The notes under the pieces are model-generated. The model was not told the DNA's origin. It saw only the letters and a program-made list of their open reading frames with translations, and searched no databases. Below are positions 26,064 through 33,739 of a DNA stretch of 64,000 nt, in pieces. The stretch is from Bdellovibrio svalbardensis. Its GTDB lineage: Bacteria; Bdellovibrionota; Bdellovibrionia; Bdellovibrionales; Bdellovibrionaceae. Within the stretch, counting starts at the first letter, position 1. Every line of letters starts with the position of its first letter. The translations under genes were made by a program, and so were the position numbers. Where the stretch lies: the NCBI RefSeq assembly GCF_029531655.1, contig NZ_JANRMI010000001.1:682001-746000 (forward strand). The letters are read 5' to 3'.

Positions 26064-26867
26064 TTACTCAGTGATTTTTTGTACGATCGCTGAGTTTACT
26101 TTTGCTTTACCCAAAAGTTCGGCTCTGTATGAAGCCGCCTCTTTAGGAGTGGCAAACTGTCCTACACTTACGCGGAACCAAGTTTTTCCTTTGATGTTCG
26201 CTGGTACGTAGAAAGCGCTGTAGCCTTTGTCTTTCAAGTCAGAAGCAAATTTTTGAGCTTCAGCTTCATCAGCATAAGAAGCCACTTGAACTGTGAACTT
26301 TCCAACAGTGTACGCTGCTACGTCCTTAGGAAGTGAAGAGGGAACGCGTGCTTCTTTAGTCGTAGCTGCAGTCGTGTGTTCAGTTGCAGTTGGAACTTTA
26401 CCAGCTGCGATTTCTTTCGCTGCCGGAGAAGGCTCAGCATGTTTTGTCACTGGAGTTGCTTTGTCTTTACCATGCGGAGTTGCCGGTGCCGGCTTGTGAG
26501 CGTCTGCTTTTTCTTCTTTGTGTTCAGCAACTGCCGCTTCATTGTGGGAAGCTTCAACTTTATGTCCGCCTTCTTCAGTTTTAGCCGTTTCAGTAGAAGG
26601 AGTCGTTTCGTCAGCCACGAATTCTTCAGCAAGTTTCGCGATCTCTGCATCTGTCATAGTGCCAGAAGATTTCTTTTCGCCTTCAGTGCCTTCTTCTACA
26701 GAAGCCACTTCGCGGTCCGCTTTTTCAGCTTTTTGAGGCTCGAGCTGAGACAATTGATGTTGGTTGTCACTGTATTTCTTGCCCACGAAAGTTCCGATAG
26801 AGAACGAGAGCAATGAAATAAAGAAAACTAGTACTAGTTTTACGACAACATCTGTCTTTGCAGCCAT
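26064..26867 (-). CDS. SPOR-domain membrane protein
   Basis: 267 residues from ATG 26867 (GAGGA upstream); the track start five codons earlier has none. An N-terminal membrane helix (about 6-28) faces a long Ala/Glu/Lys/Pro/Thr-rich, probably disordered periplasmic linker (about 30-185). The C-terminal SPOR domain (FTVQVASYADEAEAQKFASDLKDKG, then WFRVSVGQFATPKEAASY) binds denuded glycan strands at the septum. It is likely a cell-division-associated protein like FtsN or DedD, but the linker shows no FtsN activation segment that I can recognise. Divergent from the inositol-monophosphatase gene. Confidence 0.88.
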   Translation of the reverse strand: MAAKTDVVVKLVLVFFISLLSFSIGTFVGKKYSDNQHQLSQLEPQKAEKADREVASVEEGTEGEKKSSGTMTDAEIAKLAEEFVADETTPSTETAKTEEGGHKVEASHNEAAVAEHKEEKADAHKPAPATPHGKDKATPVTKHAEPSPAAKEIAAGKVPTATEHTTAATTKEARVPSSLPKDVAAYTVGKFTVQVASYADEAEAQKFASDLKDKGYSAFYVPANIKGKTWFRVSVGQFATPKEAASYRAELLGKAKVNSAIVQKITE

Positions 26868-26999
26868 TTTTTGAATCCTCATAAGTTTAAACTCGCTTGA
26901 ATGCTTAAGTTTCGGGCCCTTCCTTTGGCCGTATATCCATGTTAGCGTTAAGTCGCGTAACAGGTCAATAACCTGACGCCCTTGCCGGAAGGGGAAACT

Positions 27000-27839
27000 A
27001 TGAAAAATACCGTAGAATCAATGAATTGGGACCAGGTCTTAGGTACGGCTATCAAGGCTGTCAGCCTGGGGCGCGAAGTGCTTCTCAATTATTTCGGCAA
27101 CTTAGAACATATCGAAGAAAAGTTCCAGGCGGGTTTGGTGAGTGAAGCCGACAAAGAATCGGAACGAGTCATCGCAGAGCATCTCAGGAAAAATTTTCCG
27201 TCCATAGAGTTCTTGGGTGAAGAGTCTTATGCAGCTGGGGCTAAGGTCCAGTGGCAATCAGCGGGTGCGAAGGGCCGCTGGATCTTGGATCCCTTGGATG
27301 GCACCACCAATTACATTCATCGCTTTCCAATTTTTTGCATTAGCTTAGGCTTGGAGATCGACGGAGAAATTCAGTTGGCCGTGATTGATGTGCCGATGTT
27401 GAAGGAGACGTACACGGCGATCCGTGGCAAAGGTGCCTTCGTCAATGGACGTCCGTTGAGTGTGAGCAAAACAACAGATTTCAAAAACGCCTTCTTGGCA
27501 ACTGGCTTTGTCGCAGAACACGAACACATCATTACCGAGCAGCTCAAAATATTTGAACACATCGTCCGTAAGTGCCGAGGTGTGCGCCGACCTGGCGCCG
27601 CTGCCTATGATCTGTGTCAGGTGGCCCGTGGTGTTTTTGATGGCTACTGGGAACGCAATATTCAGCCCTGGGATGCAGCGGCTGGAATACTGTTGGTGGA
27701 AGAGGCGGGCGGAAAAGTGACCACTTATCGTGGCGACAAATACAACCCGTACAAAAACTCAATCATCGCGGGAACTCCCGCTGTGGTGGAGCAGCTGCAA
27801 AAGGAGCTTGCTCCATTTATTAAGGACGAAACTCACTAG
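27000..27839 (+). CDS. suhB: Inositol-monophosphatase family phosphatase (SuhB-like)
   Basis: 279 residues from ATG 27000 with AAGGGGAA before it. The metal-binding set is complete: GEES (Glu near 75), DPLDGTTN (about 97-104) and WDAAAGILLVEEAGG (near 220). It should hydrolyse inositol-1-phosphate or a related monophosphate using magnesium. SuhB proteins also assist rRNA antitermination in other bacteria, which cannot be judged here. Its TAG stop shares the CTAG tetranucleotide with the stop of the convergent SMR-like gene. Confidence 0.9.
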   Translation: MKNTVESMNWDQVLGTAIKAVSLGREVLLNYFGNLEHIEEKFQAGLVSEADKESERVIAEHLRKNFPSIEFLGEESYAAGAKVQWQSAGAKGRWILDPLDGTTNYIHRFPIFCISLGLEIDGEIQLAVIDVPMLKETYTAIRGKGAFVNGRPLSVSKTTDFKNAFLATGFVAEHEHIITEQLKIFEHIVRKCRGVRRPGAAAYDLCQVARGVFDGYWERNIQPWDAAAGILLVEEAGGKVTTYRGDKYNPYKNSIIAGTPAVVEQLQKELAPFIKDETH

Positions 27840-28192
27840 GCAGCTTGCTTTGAAAAGATAGCGATGATGGAAATGCCGATGATTACCAAAGCTGTGCCCA
27901 GCCATTGCGGCAGAGTCAGGTTTTGTTTGTCGATGACCATTTCCAACAGCGTGCCCCAAAGAAAAGTCGTTGCGTAGATAGGGAACACAACTGAGATCTT
28001 GCCACCCAAACGATAAGCAATAACAAAAAGAACCATCACCACGCAGAAACTGAGAATGCCCATGAAGATGTGCCAGTTCTGGTAGAGCGGGACCAACTTC
28101 ATTTTTGAAGCGCCCACTTTGTAGAAGTACTGTCCACCGGCGCCAAAGATCGCCGCAATCAGATTTAAGATAATCGGAATAGTTTGGTTCAT
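27836..28192 (-). CDS. Small four-helix membrane protein, SMR/EamA-like
   Basis: 118 residues with four predicted membrane helices, the size and layout of small multidrug-resistance proteins. A Gly near the first helix (NLIAAIFGAGGQYFYKVG) and the conserved-looking VFPIYATTFLWG before the last helix fit the EamA/SMR superfamily. The catalytic Glu14 of EmrE is not clearly present in helix one, so substrate may differ; it could be an undecaprenyl-phosphate-linked flippase subunit (ArnE/ArnF-like). It follows the CDP-lipid genes on the same strand after a gap of 46 bp. Confidence 0.8.
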   Translation of the reverse strand: MNQTIPIILNLIAAIFGAGGQYFYKVGASKMKLVPLYQNWHIFMGILSFCVVMVLFVIAYRLGGKISVVFPIYATTFLWGTLLEMVIDKQNLTLPQWLGTALVIIGISIIAIFSKQAA

Positions 28193-28211
28193 AATCGGTG
28201 TCCTCTCAAAT

Positions 28212-28239
28212 CAGACGTCAGATGCCAGATGCTAGATGT
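28212..28239 (+). repeat. Four imperfect heptamer repeats
   Basis: CAGACGT, CAGATGC, CAGATGC, TAGATGT run head to tail in the gap between the CdsA-like and SMR-like genes, ending on the CdsA-like stop. Confidence 0.6.
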
Positions 28240-29162
28240 TAAATCAGATATTTAAATGCATAAAAGAAAACAATCGAAGTCAGAGCAAGTGAATCAACGC
28301 GATCCAAAAGGCCTCCGTGGCCTGGAATTGAATTACCCAGATCCTTGATGTTCAAGTCACGCTTAATAGCTGAGAAAGTGATATCGCCAAAGAAACCCGT
28401 GGTGGCAATCAAGGCGCCCAAAATCATGGCTTGGGTGCCGGTTGTGCCGATGAAGCCTGCCAAAGTGTAAGAAAGGGCTGTCGTGGATAAAACACCACCG
28501 ACAAGTCCTTCGAGAGTTTTCTTTGGAGAGATCTCTGGGCAGACTTTGGTTTTTCCCAAGAGCTTTCCCCAGGTGAATTGGAAAACGTCATTGATCTCTG
28601 TCGCCAAGATAAGGAACAAAACCAAATGATACTTCTGGTTTTGATCTGCGAGGGGCAGATTGTGAGAGTAAAGAAGTGCAATATGAGAAAAGCTGAACAC
28701 GGTCATCATCAACGACCAATGCAGAACGCCCATGGTACGGCTGATGTTTTCAGTCGTTCCTGAAACCACGCTGCGAAGGCTGAGCGCCAAGAACATCATC
28801 ACGGGAATAAAAGTCAGGAATAAAGATGTCTCATTGTAATAGGCGAGCAAGTACTGAATCGGAATTGCACAGTAGCAGATTCTTAGAACCTTTTTATGGT
28901 CTTCTGCCAGATTGTAGTTGCCGATGATTTCACGGAAAGCAAAAATCGACAAGGTCATCAAGCTTAGGGTCGCCACAAGATCATTCAAAAATAAACAGAT
29001 AGCGGCCACAGTGATCATTGCCCACCAAGAGAGAGTTCGTTCAATCAATTCAGTGATCAGTTTGCCGGGGCCTTTCACCCAGCGAACAATAGCGAAGACT
29101 GAAGTTAAAACAGTCAAAAGAGAATAAATGGAAATCAACGCACCAGAGATGGACAAGTTCAT
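28239..29162 (-). CDS. Phosphatidate cytidylyltransferase (CdsA/YnbB-like)
   Basis: 307 residues with about eight membrane helices. The C-terminal family signature is clear: SAIKRDLNIKDLGNSIPGHGGLLDRVDS, following the S...KR...KD.G...PGHGG..DR.D pattern. It should make CDP-diacylglycerol from phosphatidate and CTP in the inner membrane. Its ATG overlaps the stop of the CDP-alcohol phosphatidyltransferase gene by 4 bp (ATGA), the YnbA-YnbB-like arrangement known in other bacteria. Since the two are coupled, it may serve that partner rather than being the main CdsA. Confidence 0.87.
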   Translation of the reverse strand: MNLSISGALISIYSLLTVLTSVFAIVRWVKGPGKLITELIERTLSWWAMITVAAICLFLNDLVATLSLMTLSIFAFREIIGNYNLAEDHKKVLRICYCAIPIQYLLAYYNETSLFLTFIPVMMFLALSLRSVVSGTTENISRTMGVLHWSLMMTVFSFSHIALLYSHNLPLADQNQKYHLVLFLILATEINDVFQFTWGKLLGKTKVCPEISPKKTLEGLVGGVLSTTALSYTLAGFIGTTGTQAMILGALIATTGFFGDITFSAIKRDLNIKDLGNSIPGHGGLLDRVDSLALTSIVFFYAFKYLI

Positions 29163-29815
29163 TTTTCCTCCGAAACCTGCTTAAGTCTTTGTGAGAGATT
29201 TGCCAGGCGGCGCACAACAGTCACAATCAAACCCACCAGCATAATCCACAGAGCCACATAGATGGCTTCGATATTAAAGACGAGCTCGATGACAGCCGCG
29301 GCCGTTAGTAAAGCCATGCGATGTTGTTTTGCCATAGGGCCGAGATATTTATGACCATTCCCCAATGAGGCACCCAAAGCTCGAATGTAAGCGGTCATCG
29401 TCGCAAGGAAGATATTGACCCAAGTTAAAGTCATAGCGAGGTCATGACTTTGGCAATACAGTCCTGCGCCCAAAATAAGAAATGCGTCGGCAATTCGATC
29501 AGGAACTTCATTATACAGATCACCGACGGGGGACTTCTTTTTGAACTCAATCGCAACCATTCCGTCCATTAAGTTGCAAAGAAGGCGGGTTTGAATGCCC
29601 AGGACGGCAAGAACCAGAAAAAGATGATGACCCGTTGTATGGGCGGCGGCAAAGGCGGCGAGGCCACCGAGAGCACAGAAGATGCTCAGTGCTGAAATTT
29701 GATTGGGAGAAATATTGGAGGAGGCAAGCAGTTGCGCCAACTTGTGGGCCCAAGCCTTGTTACGAGTTTTTAACTCGCGTCTTCCCTCTAAAACCTTGGC
29801 GCTAGATGATTCCAT
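29159..29815 (-). CDS. CDP-alcohol phosphatidyltransferase family protein
   Basis: 218 residues from ATG 29815 with AGAGG five bases upstream; the longer frame to 29923 has no such site. Several membrane helices. The family motif is present but altered: DGMVAIEF...GDLYNEVPDR, where the usual DG..AR..G...D...D has Ile for Arg and Asn for the third Asp. A DGMVA...G.L.NE.PDR form is, to my recollection, typical of the YnbA-like branch. It would join a CDP-lipid head group to an alcohol or sugar acceptor. Coupled to the CdsA-like gene downstream and overlapping a 57-codon ORF upstream by 14 bp. Confidence 0.8.
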   Translation of the reverse strand: MESSSAKVLEGRRELKTRNKAWAHKLAQLLASSNISPNQISALSIFCALGGLAAFAAAHTTGHHLFLVLAVLGIQTRLLCNLMDGMVAIEFKKKSPVGDLYNEVPDRIADAFLILGAGLYCQSHDLAMTLTWVNIFLATMTAYIRALGASLGNGHKYLGPMAKQHRMALLTAAAVIELVFNIEAIYVALWIMLVGLIVTVVRRLANLSQRLKQVSEEK

Positions 29816-29975
29816 CGAGGGCCTCTGTCGGGTCGAAGCAGCCGGAGTCGGAGATGTTGCCGATGCATTTTTGCGTAGAGTGAACTTTGTGCTGGAGGGT
29901 ATTGCGAATAGCAATAGCGACAACCCATAAGATAATGATTGGAAGCAATGCCATTATAACGACTTTTGAAGCCAT
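29802..29975 (-). CDS. Small membrane protein, 57 residues, not in gene tracks
   Basis: ATG at 29975 with AAAGGGTG six bases upstream, stop TAG at 29802-29804. One strong membrane helix (VVIMALLPIIILWVVAIAI, about 5-23) is followed by a short tail with two Cys (TQKCIGN, SGCFDP). It overlaps the start of the CDP-alcohol phosphatidyltransferase gene by 14 bp and uses an obvious ribosome-binding site, so it is likely translated and coupled to the lipid-synthesis pair. Function unknown; possibly a regulatory or accessory membrane peptide. Confidence 0.6.
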   Translation of the reverse strand: MASKVVIMALLPIIILWVVAIAIRNTLQHKVHSTQKCIGNISDSGCFDPTEALDGII

Positions 29976-30050
29976 AGAAAAACACCCTTTGTTGGTTCAG
30001 CTGGGTATAGAGCAAAAGTTCAGCCATGGAAGTAAATGTTAAGGTTTCAT

Positions 30051-30218
30051 TTAATTGTTGTTGGCGGTTGTTTGCGGTGGTGTCTGCTGTCTAAGAGTTG
30101 GACAGGGGACCAAGGACGGCGCGCTCTCGCAAAAATCTTCACAACGGCATCCTAAACTGCATAGTGTGGATTCGAGTTTCTCTTGGCCTTTGCAAATCGG
30201 GCTGATATCGTTTTCCAT
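30051..30218 (-). CDS. Possible small Cys-rich protein, 55 residues
   Basis: ORF from ATG 30218 to the stop at 30051. Six Cys (ICKGQ, TLCSLGCRCEDFC, VPCP) and a Pro/Asn/Gln-rich tail. No ribosome-binding site and the start is adjacent to the start of the divergent SDR gene, so both cannot be standard. It may be a real secreted or metal-binding peptide or a chance ORF. Confidence 0.3.
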   Translation of the reverse strand: MENDISPICKGQEKLESTLCSLGCRCEDFCESAPSLVPCPTLRQQTPPQTTANNN

Positions 30219-31076
30219 ATGAAGCACATTATAATTACAGGCGCATCTTCGGGTATTGGTCACGAGCTTACAGCTAATTTCTTAAAGCGTGGATACTTTG
30301 TTTGGGGTGGGGTTAGAAATCCAGAAACTTTGGCAAATCTGAAGCAACAATATCCCCAGACTCTGGAGGTTTTGAAGTTGGATGTGACTTCGAATGCGGA
30401 TATTGAAAGTGCCTTCCAAAAAATTTCACAAGTTGGAGTTGCCAGTCTCTCATTGGTCAACAATGCGGGACTTGCGCTGGGCGGCCCCATTGAGGCCATC
30501 GATTTGGATGAGTGGAGAAAACTTTTTGATGTGAATGTTTTTGGTCTGCTGCGCATGACTCAAGTGTTCCTGCCATTGTTAAGGAAAACAAAAGGTCGGG
30601 TGATAAATATCGGATCTATCAGCGGCCGCATGTCGAGTCCTTTCTTAGCACCCTACACCAGCTCAAAATATGCGGTGCGTGCGATCACAGATTCTTTGCG
30701 TCGCGAATTGCGCACCTTAGGCGTCAAAGTTGTACTGATCGAACCAGGCCCTATCAAAACAGACATTTGGGATAAGTCCATTCAAAGTAGTAGAAAGTTG
30801 GAAGCGAAGATTTCCCCGGAACTTCATCGTGTTTATGGAGAGGCTCTGGAGAATCTGGTCTTGGCCGTGGAAGACGTTGCAAAAAATGCGGTGCCGATAT
30901 CTTTTGTGACCGAGAAAGTTGTTCGGGCTGTCGAGTTGGAAAATCCTTATCCCTACTATCTGGTGGGGAAGGGAATACATCTGCAGGCTCTGGTGTTGAG
31001 ACTGATGCCTGTGCGTTGGTTGGATGCAATCTTTGCGCGCGGTTTTAGATTTCAGAAAACGGAAAAGAGGGCTTAA
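30219..31076 (+). CDS. Short-chain dehydrogenase/reductase
   Basis: 285 residues from MKHIIITGASSGIGHE at 30219; an in-frame start at 30183 is upstream of the usual family start. Rossmann motif TGASSGIG (about 7-14), NNAG (about 90-93), the catalytic Ser, and YTSSKYA (Tyr/Lys) are all present, with a longer C-terminal tail that has Arg/Phe-rich and hydrophobic stretches (ALVLRLMPVRWLDAIFARG), suggesting membrane contact. NAD(P)-dependent oxidoreductase; substrate unknown, possibly a lipid or retinol-like molecule by resemblance to the SDR-type 9C group. No Shine-Dalgarno precedes the start. Confidence 0.88.
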   Translation: MKHIIITGASSGIGHELTANFLKRGYFVWGGVRNPETLANLKQQYPQTLEVLKLDVTSNADIESAFQKISQVGVASLSLVNNAGLALGGPIEAIDLDEWRKLFDVNVFGLLRMTQVFLPLLRKTKGRVINIGSISGRMSSPFLAPYTSSKYAVRAITDSLRRELRTLGVKVVLIEPGPIKTDIWDKSIQSSRKLEAKISPELHRVYGEALENLVLAVEDVAKNAVPISFVTEKVVRAVELENPYPYYLVGKGIHLQALVLRLMPVRWLDAIFARGFRFQKTEKRA

Positions 31077-31097
31077 GCCCCCTTTTCATCAGCGATT

Positions 31098-31397
31098 TTA
31101 ATGGTGCGTGAATTTATTTTTTATTTCATCGTACTTGTGCTCGACGGTCTCAGAGAGTTTTGCCATCCAGCCTTTGGCGGTTTCATCACTGATGTTCAGA
31201 GAGCTCATCATCGTATGCACTCTTTTGCTGGCTTCCTCATGTGAAATCCCGGTTCTTTCGCAAATCAAATTGATGAGATCATCTGGGCTCGACATGGCTT
31301 TTTTGATTTCATCATCAGAAAGATTTAAGTTGGCGAATTGGCTTTTCAAGGCATTGGAAATCTCTCCGATTTTTCCCTGAAACATTTGCGTGTCCAT
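31098..31397 (-). CDS. Small helical protein of unknown function
   Basis: 99 residues from ATG 31397, which has a perfect AAGGAGGA upstream; the longer frame to 31439 lacks it. Highly charged, helix-rich and without signal peptide, hence cytoplasmic. No family recognised. Two parts can be seen: a GKIGEISNALKSQF start and a Glu/Lys-rich end (VEHKYDEIKNKFTHH). It converges with the SDR gene 21 bp apart. The strong ribosome-binding site suggests high expression. Confidence 0.72.
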   Translation of the reverse strand: MDTQMFQGKIGEISNALKSQFANLNLSDDEIKKAMSSPDDLINLICERTGISHEEASKRVHTMMSSLNISDETAKGWMAKLSETVEHKYDEIKNKFTHH

Positions 31398-31766
31398 GGG
31401 GTCCTCCTTCTCGACTTTCATCGAGGTTCGTTGAATCACGGTTTCCTTTTAAGGGCACTCCTCTTGCAGTATTTCGTCAATATTGATGGTCAGTTTGTTT
31501 CAAAGATCATGGCGTTTTGTCGTCGAAAGCGTGCAGGATAAAAACGCATTTAGCGGATTTCTGACGCCAAAACTTTGACTGGCGTCAGAGAATTTTTGGA
31601 TGGAAACATTTTCCTCACAGGCAAAAATTGCCTCTAATCAAATATGTTGGAACGCAATGTCGGCTGCTGGACCAGAGTCCTGTTGGCATTCGTGTTGCTT
31701 AAGATTTCGGTGAGGTTGGTCTGCGCAAAGGATTTGAGTAGACGCACAGTTCATGGAGGATGAAGA
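31398..31766. other. Intergenic region upstream of the flagellar cluster
   Basis: 369 bp with no supported gene. It should hold the promoter of the fliL operon. Two dyads are seen: CTGACGCCA/TGGCGTCAG (31561-31569, 31580-31588) and AGGCAA/TTGCCT (31619-31624, 31628-31633). No consensus sigma-28 or sigma-54 promoter could be identified. Confidence 0.5.
31561..31588. promoter_or_regulatory. Perfect 9-bp inverted repeat upstream of fliL
   Basis: CTGACGCCA and TGGCGTCAG are separated by 10 bases (AAACTTTGAC); arm centres are 19 bp apart, about two helical turns, as expected for an operator bound by a dimer. It lies 178 bp before fliL. Alternatively a hairpin in a long leader. Confidence 0.45.
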
Positions 31767-32300
31767 GTGGCTGAAGAAAAAGCGGCAGCAGAAGCGGCAC
31801 CGGCAGCAAGCGGTGGATCTGGACAAAAGCCTATACTTCTTATTGCATTGGCAGTGATTAATATGCTCATCGTCGCTGGCGTAGGCTTCATGCTTTACAA
31901 AGGTAAGCAAAAAGAAGCCGCAGAACCAAAGATTGAACACGTCATTAAAGGTGAAGCGGAAGCTCAACACAAAGAAGCTACTGAAGAGAAGGAAGTGGTG
32001 GGCAAGGTTGTACCACTCGAAACCTTCATCGTGAATCTGGCGGGCGCCAAAGGCCGTAAGGTTGCGAAAGTAAACATGGAACTCGAACTTAAAGGGGACC
32101 ATGCTGCGGAAGAGATCGACAAGCGCAAAGCGCAGATCCGCGACATCATTATCATTATCCTTTCGAGCAAGACGTATGAAGAAGTGTCTTCTCGCGAAGG
32201 AAAAGACAATCTAAGAAACGAAATTAAAGACACAATCAATTCTTTCCTGGTTCAGGGAAAGATTTCGAACGTGTTCTTCACAGAGTTTATCTATAACTAA
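31767..32300 (+). CDS. fliL: Flagellar basal body-associated protein FliL
   Basis: 177 residues from a GTG at 31767 with GGAGGA six bases upstream. An Ala/Glu-rich cytoplasmic start, one membrane helix (ILLIALAVINMLIVAGVGFMLY, about 25-46), and a periplasmic domain with the FliL core: VPLETFIVNLAG, YLKVNMELELKG-like strand, RDIIIIILSSKTYEEV and DTINSFLVQGKISNVFFTEFIYN. FliL binds stator units (MotA/B) around the basal body and tunes torque. First gene of the cluster; fliM begins 9 bp later. Confidence 0.93.
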   Translation: MAEEKAAAEAAPAASGGSGQKPILLIALAVINMLIVAGVGFMLYKGKQKEAAEPKIEHVIKGEAEAQHKEATEEKEVVGKVVPLETFIVNLAGAKGRKVAKVNMELELKGDHAAEEIDKRKAQIRDIIIIILSSKTYEEVSSREGKDNLRNEIKDTINSFLVQGKISNVFFTEFIYN

Positions 32301-32309
32301 GGCAGGACT

Positions 32310-33320
32310 ATGAATCAGGTTCTTTCGCAAAGTGAAGTGGATGCTCTGTTAGCCGCCGTCTCCGATGGGGATGTGGCGTCTTCAGAAGCTCCCAAAGCTG
32401 AAGGTCAGTCCTCAAGCGGTTCCACCAAAATGGACGATCGCAAGATTGTTTCTTATGACCTGACCAGCCAAGACCGTATTATTCGCGGTCGTCTTCCGCA
32501 GTTGGAAGTTATTTACGAGAAATTCATGCGCGCATTCCGTGTCTCTTTGTCATCGGCTCTTCGCAAAATTGCGTCGATCACATTGACGGGGACGGAATTT
32601 TTGAAGTTTGGTGAGTTCATTAATACTTTGCCGATGCCAACTTGTATGAGCGTTTTGCGTTTCGGTAACCTGCGTGGTTCTGCGCTTTTCGTTATCGAGA
32701 GTAAATTGGCTTATGCATTGGTCGACAGCTTCTTCGGTGGAGCGGATCGTCCTTATACGAAAATTGATGGCAAAGACTTTACTCCGATTGAATTGCAGAT
32801 CGTACAAAAAGTAGTGGGCTTGGCGATCAATGATATGGAAGCAGCCTGGGCATCCATTGAGAAAATCGGTTGTTCATTTGTTCGTACTGAAGTGAATCCC
32901 CAGTTCGTAGGTATCGTACCTCCAACAGACGTGGTCATTGCTTCGACTTTTGACGTTGAACTTGAGAATGCATCGGGCACGATTTCCATCGTGATTCCTT
33001 ATGCGACGATCGAGCCTATCAAGCAAAAGCTTTCTACAGGCTTCCAGGTGGAGTCAGATCAAACAGACAAAAGACTTTGGACTTCAATCATTCAAGAACA
33101 ACTTCTTGAGACTGACATGAACATCAAAGTGAATCTCGGCGAAACGGAAATCAAATTACGTGATTTGATGACCTTGAAAGTCGGGGACGTGATTCCACTC
33201 GATCAGGATGCATCAGGTGAGTTCGACGTTGAAGTTGAAAATGTTAAGAAGTTCAAAGGTTACTACGGAATACATCACGGTACTGTGGCGGTGCAAGTAA
33301 CTCGCCCGGTAACTAAATAG
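32310..33320 (+). CDS. fliM: Flagellar motor switch protein FliM
   Basis: 336 residues. The N-terminal LSQSEVDALLAAV (residues 5-17) is the CheY-P-binding motif, followed by a linker, the CheC-like middle domain (GxxR motif region, FLKFGEFINTLPMPTCMSVL, DSFFGG) and a C-terminal SPOA domain (VKVNLGETEIKLRDLMTLKVGDVIPLDQD). It links CheY signalling to C-ring direction switching together with FliN, whose gene follows after 33 bp. Confidence 0.96.
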   Translation: MNQVLSQSEVDALLAAVSDGDVASSEAPKAEGQSSSGSTKMDDRKIVSYDLTSQDRIIRGRLPQLEVIYEKFMRAFRVSLSSALRKIASITLTGTEFLKFGEFINTLPMPTCMSVLRFGNLRGSALFVIESKLAYALVDSFFGGADRPYTKIDGKDFTPIELQIVQKVVGLAINDMEAAWASIEKIGCSFVRTEVNPQFVGIVPPTDVVIASTFDVELENASGTISIVIPYATIEPIKQKLSTGFQVESDQTDKRLWTSIIQEQLLETDMNIKVNLGETEIKLRDLMTLKVGDVIPLDQDASGEFDVEVENVKKFKGYYGIHHGTVAVQVTRPVTK

Positions 33321-33353
33321 AGACTAAATATAGAGAATGGGCAGGGGGATGAG

Positions 33354-33725
33354 ATGACAGAAGATAAACTAGATGATTTGGCGGATCAGTTATTGGCGGA
33401 AGCGTCGGGCATGGCAGCAAGCCCTGCGGCTGGCAAGAAATCTGATGAATTGAGCGGCCAAAAAGACAGAAATTTGAATTTAATTCTCGATATTCCCCTC
33501 AAAGTGACGGTGGAGTTGGGTCGTACAAAAATGCCGGTCAGCGAATTACTCAATTTGACTCAAGGAAGTGTCATAGAGTTGAGCAAGCTTGCGGGCGAGC
33601 CTATGGAAGTTTACGTGAACGACAAGTTGATCGCGCGCGGTGAAGCCGTGGTTATCAATGAAAAGTTCGGTGTGCGTTTGACAGATGTTATCTCACCGGC
33701 TGAGCGCGTAGAACAACTCAGATAA
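33354..33725 (+). CDS. fliN: Flagellar motor switch protein FliN
   Basis: 123 residues. The conserved SPOA domain is nearly the whole C-terminal half: LILDIPLKVTVELGRTKMPVSELLNLTQGSVIELSKLAGEPMEVYVNDKLIARGEAVVINEKFGVRLTDV. The N-terminal 40 residues are a short acidic linker. With FliM it forms the C-ring wall and export-docking site. The fliO gene follows 14 bp later. Confidence 0.96.
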   Translation: MTEDKLDDLADQLLAEASGMAASPAAGKKSDELSGQKDRNLNLILDIPLKVTVELGRTKMPVSELLNLTQGSVIELSKLAGEPMEVYVNDKLIARGEAVVINEKFGVRLTDVISPAERVEQLR

Positions 33726-33739
33726 TAAAAGGATTTAAG

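Noticed and set aside
31619-31633. Sigma-54-like promoter GGCA...TTGC before fliL
   Set aside because: The GG and GC elements are 8 bases apart, not the required 10; it is better described as a short dyad.
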